From Mycteria americana (lineage: Eukaryota > Chordata > Aves > Ciconiiformes > Ciconiidae), in contig NC_134396.1 in the NCBI RefSeq assembly GCF_035582795.1, positions 31,601,683 to 31,665,682 on the forward strand: DNA of 64,000 bases. The letters run 5' to 3'. Under the pieces are notes generated by a model. It ran no database searches and had not been told where the DNA came from. It saw only the letters and a program-made list of their open reading frames with translations. Position numbers and translations under genes: made by a program. Below, piece after piece: positions 61,188 through 64,000 of this stretch; the first letter of the stretch is position 1; every line of letters starts with the position of its first letter.

Positions 61188-64000
61188 CTGAAATGAAACA
61201 GAGAGTAAATTCTAACTACTTCTGAAACTGAACAGGTATTTGACACCTTTGTGGAAATAAAACTTTGATTTATTTCAGAAGAACCAGTAATACATATTTG
61301 ATTCTAACGTGAAAGGGGATTTGTGAGTGATGGACTAGTCAGATGCACTTCAATTTCCTCCGTATGGGAAAGCAATTCAGAGAAGAGCTTGTGAAAACTT
61401 CAAAGAACAGCATCAAATTGATCAGTGGCTGCAAGCCACCGGGAATTTGGCAATATTTCATCTCAGTTGTTACTTCCCTTTCTACACTTGTAAGATGGTT
61501 TTGAGCAGTTGCATGTGGCTAGGCTTTCAACCTACAGCTTACCCTCTGTAGTTATGAGTGATTTATTTCCAAAGGGTCTGTGAAGGGTAACCAAAAAAAT
61601 CCACTGTCAATAGGCTGCCTATTTGTTTTATGGAGATTTTTTATTTTCCCTGGAAAACTTGCAGGACATCTGCAAATCCAAACTGCTTAAACAATGAATG
61701 TAGTGACGGGCAGATTGAAGTTCAGGCTTCTGTAGACCTTTTCTTCATCTCACAAGCTTTACGTTTTACTAGAGAGGAGCAGCAAACAGTTCCCAGTCAC
61801 TGTGCTGTTGCAACAGCGAAAAGAAACTGAACAGCACTGTGAAACAGTTGGAAGTGGGACCATGATCTGTAAACTCTTTTTTTAAAAACTTCTTTTTTAG
61901 GTGGAAAACCCTGTGAACACTAAGGGTGCAGGCAAGTAGGACAGTGTACAATCTGAGATGAGTAAGCTCTCCAAGCCCTTGCACTATGGCTTGTTACAGC
62001 AGGCAGGGAGAATGTGAAAGGGTGTTCCTCAGATCAAACTGTTACTGTAATCAGATGCAATGCAGGCAAATATAATGTCCGTCAGTAACCAGAAATGAAA
62101 GTCTCAAGACTGTTCTGACCTATCCAGATCTTTCCTTACTTCGGTGTGTATTCCTCCTATAATGCTTGTAATTGCAAGATTTCACATGCTTATCTCTCTA
62201 GCTGCGAGTAAAATTAAAATGCAAATGCTAGATTCTGATATTTCAGTTTAAAAAAATTGTGCAAACAGTGAACAGAATCCTAAAGCAGAGTGGGAGAAGC
62301 CAGTCCCAGAGCAGACAGCTATTACACAAGCAGAACGTGCTAGTCATATTAAGCAGTCCTTGTTGCGCACAGCAGAAAGCATTAACACTAACAACACTGT
62401 CTCAAAAGCCTAAAAATAACTTTGTCTTTAGAAAACTCCTGTCAGAAGTTCAGTAATAAGTATTTTTAATGCAGATAACACTTATTCTGTCGTCAGCTTT
62501 TCCATTCACAGTCTTTTCAAATGTGTTCCTTCAAGCCCAGCAGATGGAGCACAAGACCCCACCAGACACTCAGTAGTTTCAGGTCTGTCTCCACCTTCTG
62601 CAAAAAGGTTGCAGAAGAGCACAGGAGATCACAGTGTTTCTATGGTAAGACTGAACCTAGGCACTCCTAATGGTGGCAAACAGTGGAAGCAGGCCTTTGG
62701 GGCTTCTGCACAGTTCGTGTAGATCAGAAGATATGTTCCTGGTACTCTTTGTTCTTAGGGTCTCCAGAGGCTTCTGTTCTGCTTACACATGAAATTTTTG
62801 CAAATGTGCAGACAGAGACACCACCATCCCACACCCCCCTGCCCGGCCTAAAATGGAAGTTAAACTCAGATAACTTTTCAGTAAAGCACTCTTGGAAGCA
62901 ACTTTTCCAAATTATCTCAGTGGAAACACAAATTGAATTAATAAGTTGTTGGTTTTATTTTAAATATAACCATAATACAATACAATAATTTTAAATGTAA
63001 CACAGAATACACTTCAATGTTCAAAAGAAATTTGAGTGTAGGTAAGCATGTGTAAACTATTCTTCTTGTATATAACAGTGACCACATCTGGCAGATGGCA
63101 GGAGTAGAATCAGTCTGGAAGTCACAAACTAAAGTGAAATTTGATGCCATGGTCTCAATAACTGCACCATAGGTTTCTATTAATGTATTTCTACTAACTA
63201 CGAGTCAGGGCAGGGAATCATAGCATTGCTACCATAATTTCTCCTAGTGGAGAAAGGACAATATGAAGCAACCAGTTACTAACATATTAGCAGTTTTGAC
63301 GCAATCTGTCAAGTGACACTGCTACTCTGCCTACATTTCGTGGGAGGACTTGGAAGAATTGTGCTGTGTTGCCTGTACTCAGGCTTTTCAAAGTGATTTT
63401 AGTTGAATCTGAAAAAGCAATTTCTATTCAGTCCAAACAGGTATGGGATACTTAATGTGGTGCAATCCCCAAGAAAACAGTGTTTTCTGTGGCTGAATAT
63501 GTTCATTAAAAAGCAACAAATGTCAAACAAAACAGCCCTATATCTTAAGTTGAGGGGCATCAAAGGAGGTCTACAGAATTGCTCACAAGCTGCTTTAGCT
63601 TCCTGTCCATATGCAGGTTTACTTAACAATTCCAGTATTGATTATCTATCTTTGTAAGAAGCCACCCCATGCTGTGTCAGACTTCTTGATCTCAAAGCTA
63701 CTAAAGGCTGCGGCTGTCCATCCTTAGGTCTACCTAAAAAAAAGGCAACATACAGACTGAAGGCATAGCCAAGATACTGCTAATGAGAAGATCTTAAAAA
63801 CTGCAATATGTTCATTGAGGGTATCAAGAATACAAGACTATCAGTTTCACATACCGTCTGTAAAACCATCCTTTAGATCCAAGTGTTCTACCTCTCAAAA
63901 CTGAGAACATCTATTGCCGTTACCTGCACAACCAGAAACATGAACACGTGGCAAACTTAAGCTGTCTCTAGGTTATAAAAACATAAGACGGCCTGTCCAC
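61188..64000 (-). other. OSTF1: OSTF1 intron, incomplete (continues beyond window)
   Basis: Sequence upstream of the first visible exon. I looked on the minus strand for the SH3-domain exon (a segment encoding the WWKG and IPSNY motifs ending in a phase-1 donor) and did not find it, so this intron is at least 2.8 kb. No repeats or nested genes were recognised. Confidence 0.75.

Noticed and set aside
61188-64000. Search for the OSTF1 SH3-domain exon
   Set aside because: No minus-strand segment with the expected WWKG/IPSNY coding and a phase-1 donor was found; it is inferred to lie outside the window.

Overview
The window is 64 kb of vertebrate nuclear DNA, almost certainly from a bird. Three observations support this: a CR1 retrotransposon 3' end with the avian-type terminal motif (15917-16909), a solo LTR of a type I recall as very common in neoavian genomes (32846-33415), and short introns in the one gene present. 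There are no bacterial-style operons, rRNA genes or CRISPR arrays. No tRNA was recognised by eye.

The only protein-coding gene I can support is OSTF1 (osteoclast-stimulating factor 1) on the minus strand. Its last six coding exons lie at 61134-61187, 60579-60686, 60056-60105, 59861-59939, 59292-59390 and 56369-56427. Every junction is GT/AG and the phases are consistent. The exons encode 148 complete residues after a split valine, which is exactly the length of the human protein after Val66. They cover the three ankyrin repeats and the acidic C-terminus. The SH3-domain exons lie beyond position 64000. A 3'UTR of about 1 kb is inferred down to poly(A) signals near 55400 and 55346. From known gene order (human 9q21, avian Z chromosome), the window is probably Z-linked and the left 55 kb is the gap between OSTF1 and PCSK5.

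That left part (1 to about 55300) has no exon I can recognise. It holds a probable ancient MIR SINE (about 3722-3802), an (ATGA)n microsatellite (5512-5553), two small CpG-rich islets (about 7830-8395 and 25041-25180), the decayed CR1 fragment with an internal 61-bp duplication, several short tandem duplications (periods 36, 32, 31 and 21 bp), the solo LTR with perfect 5-bp target-site duplications, and a few perfect or near-perfect hairpins. The strongest hairpins are at 52544-52582 and 23587-23658.

I found no convincing undescribed multi-gene system. The items most worth checking are the two structured inverted-repeat loci, the orphan CpG islet with its CACGTG palindrome, and the repeat cluster just beyond the OSTF1 3' end. 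Most long open frames elsewhere look like chance ORFs.
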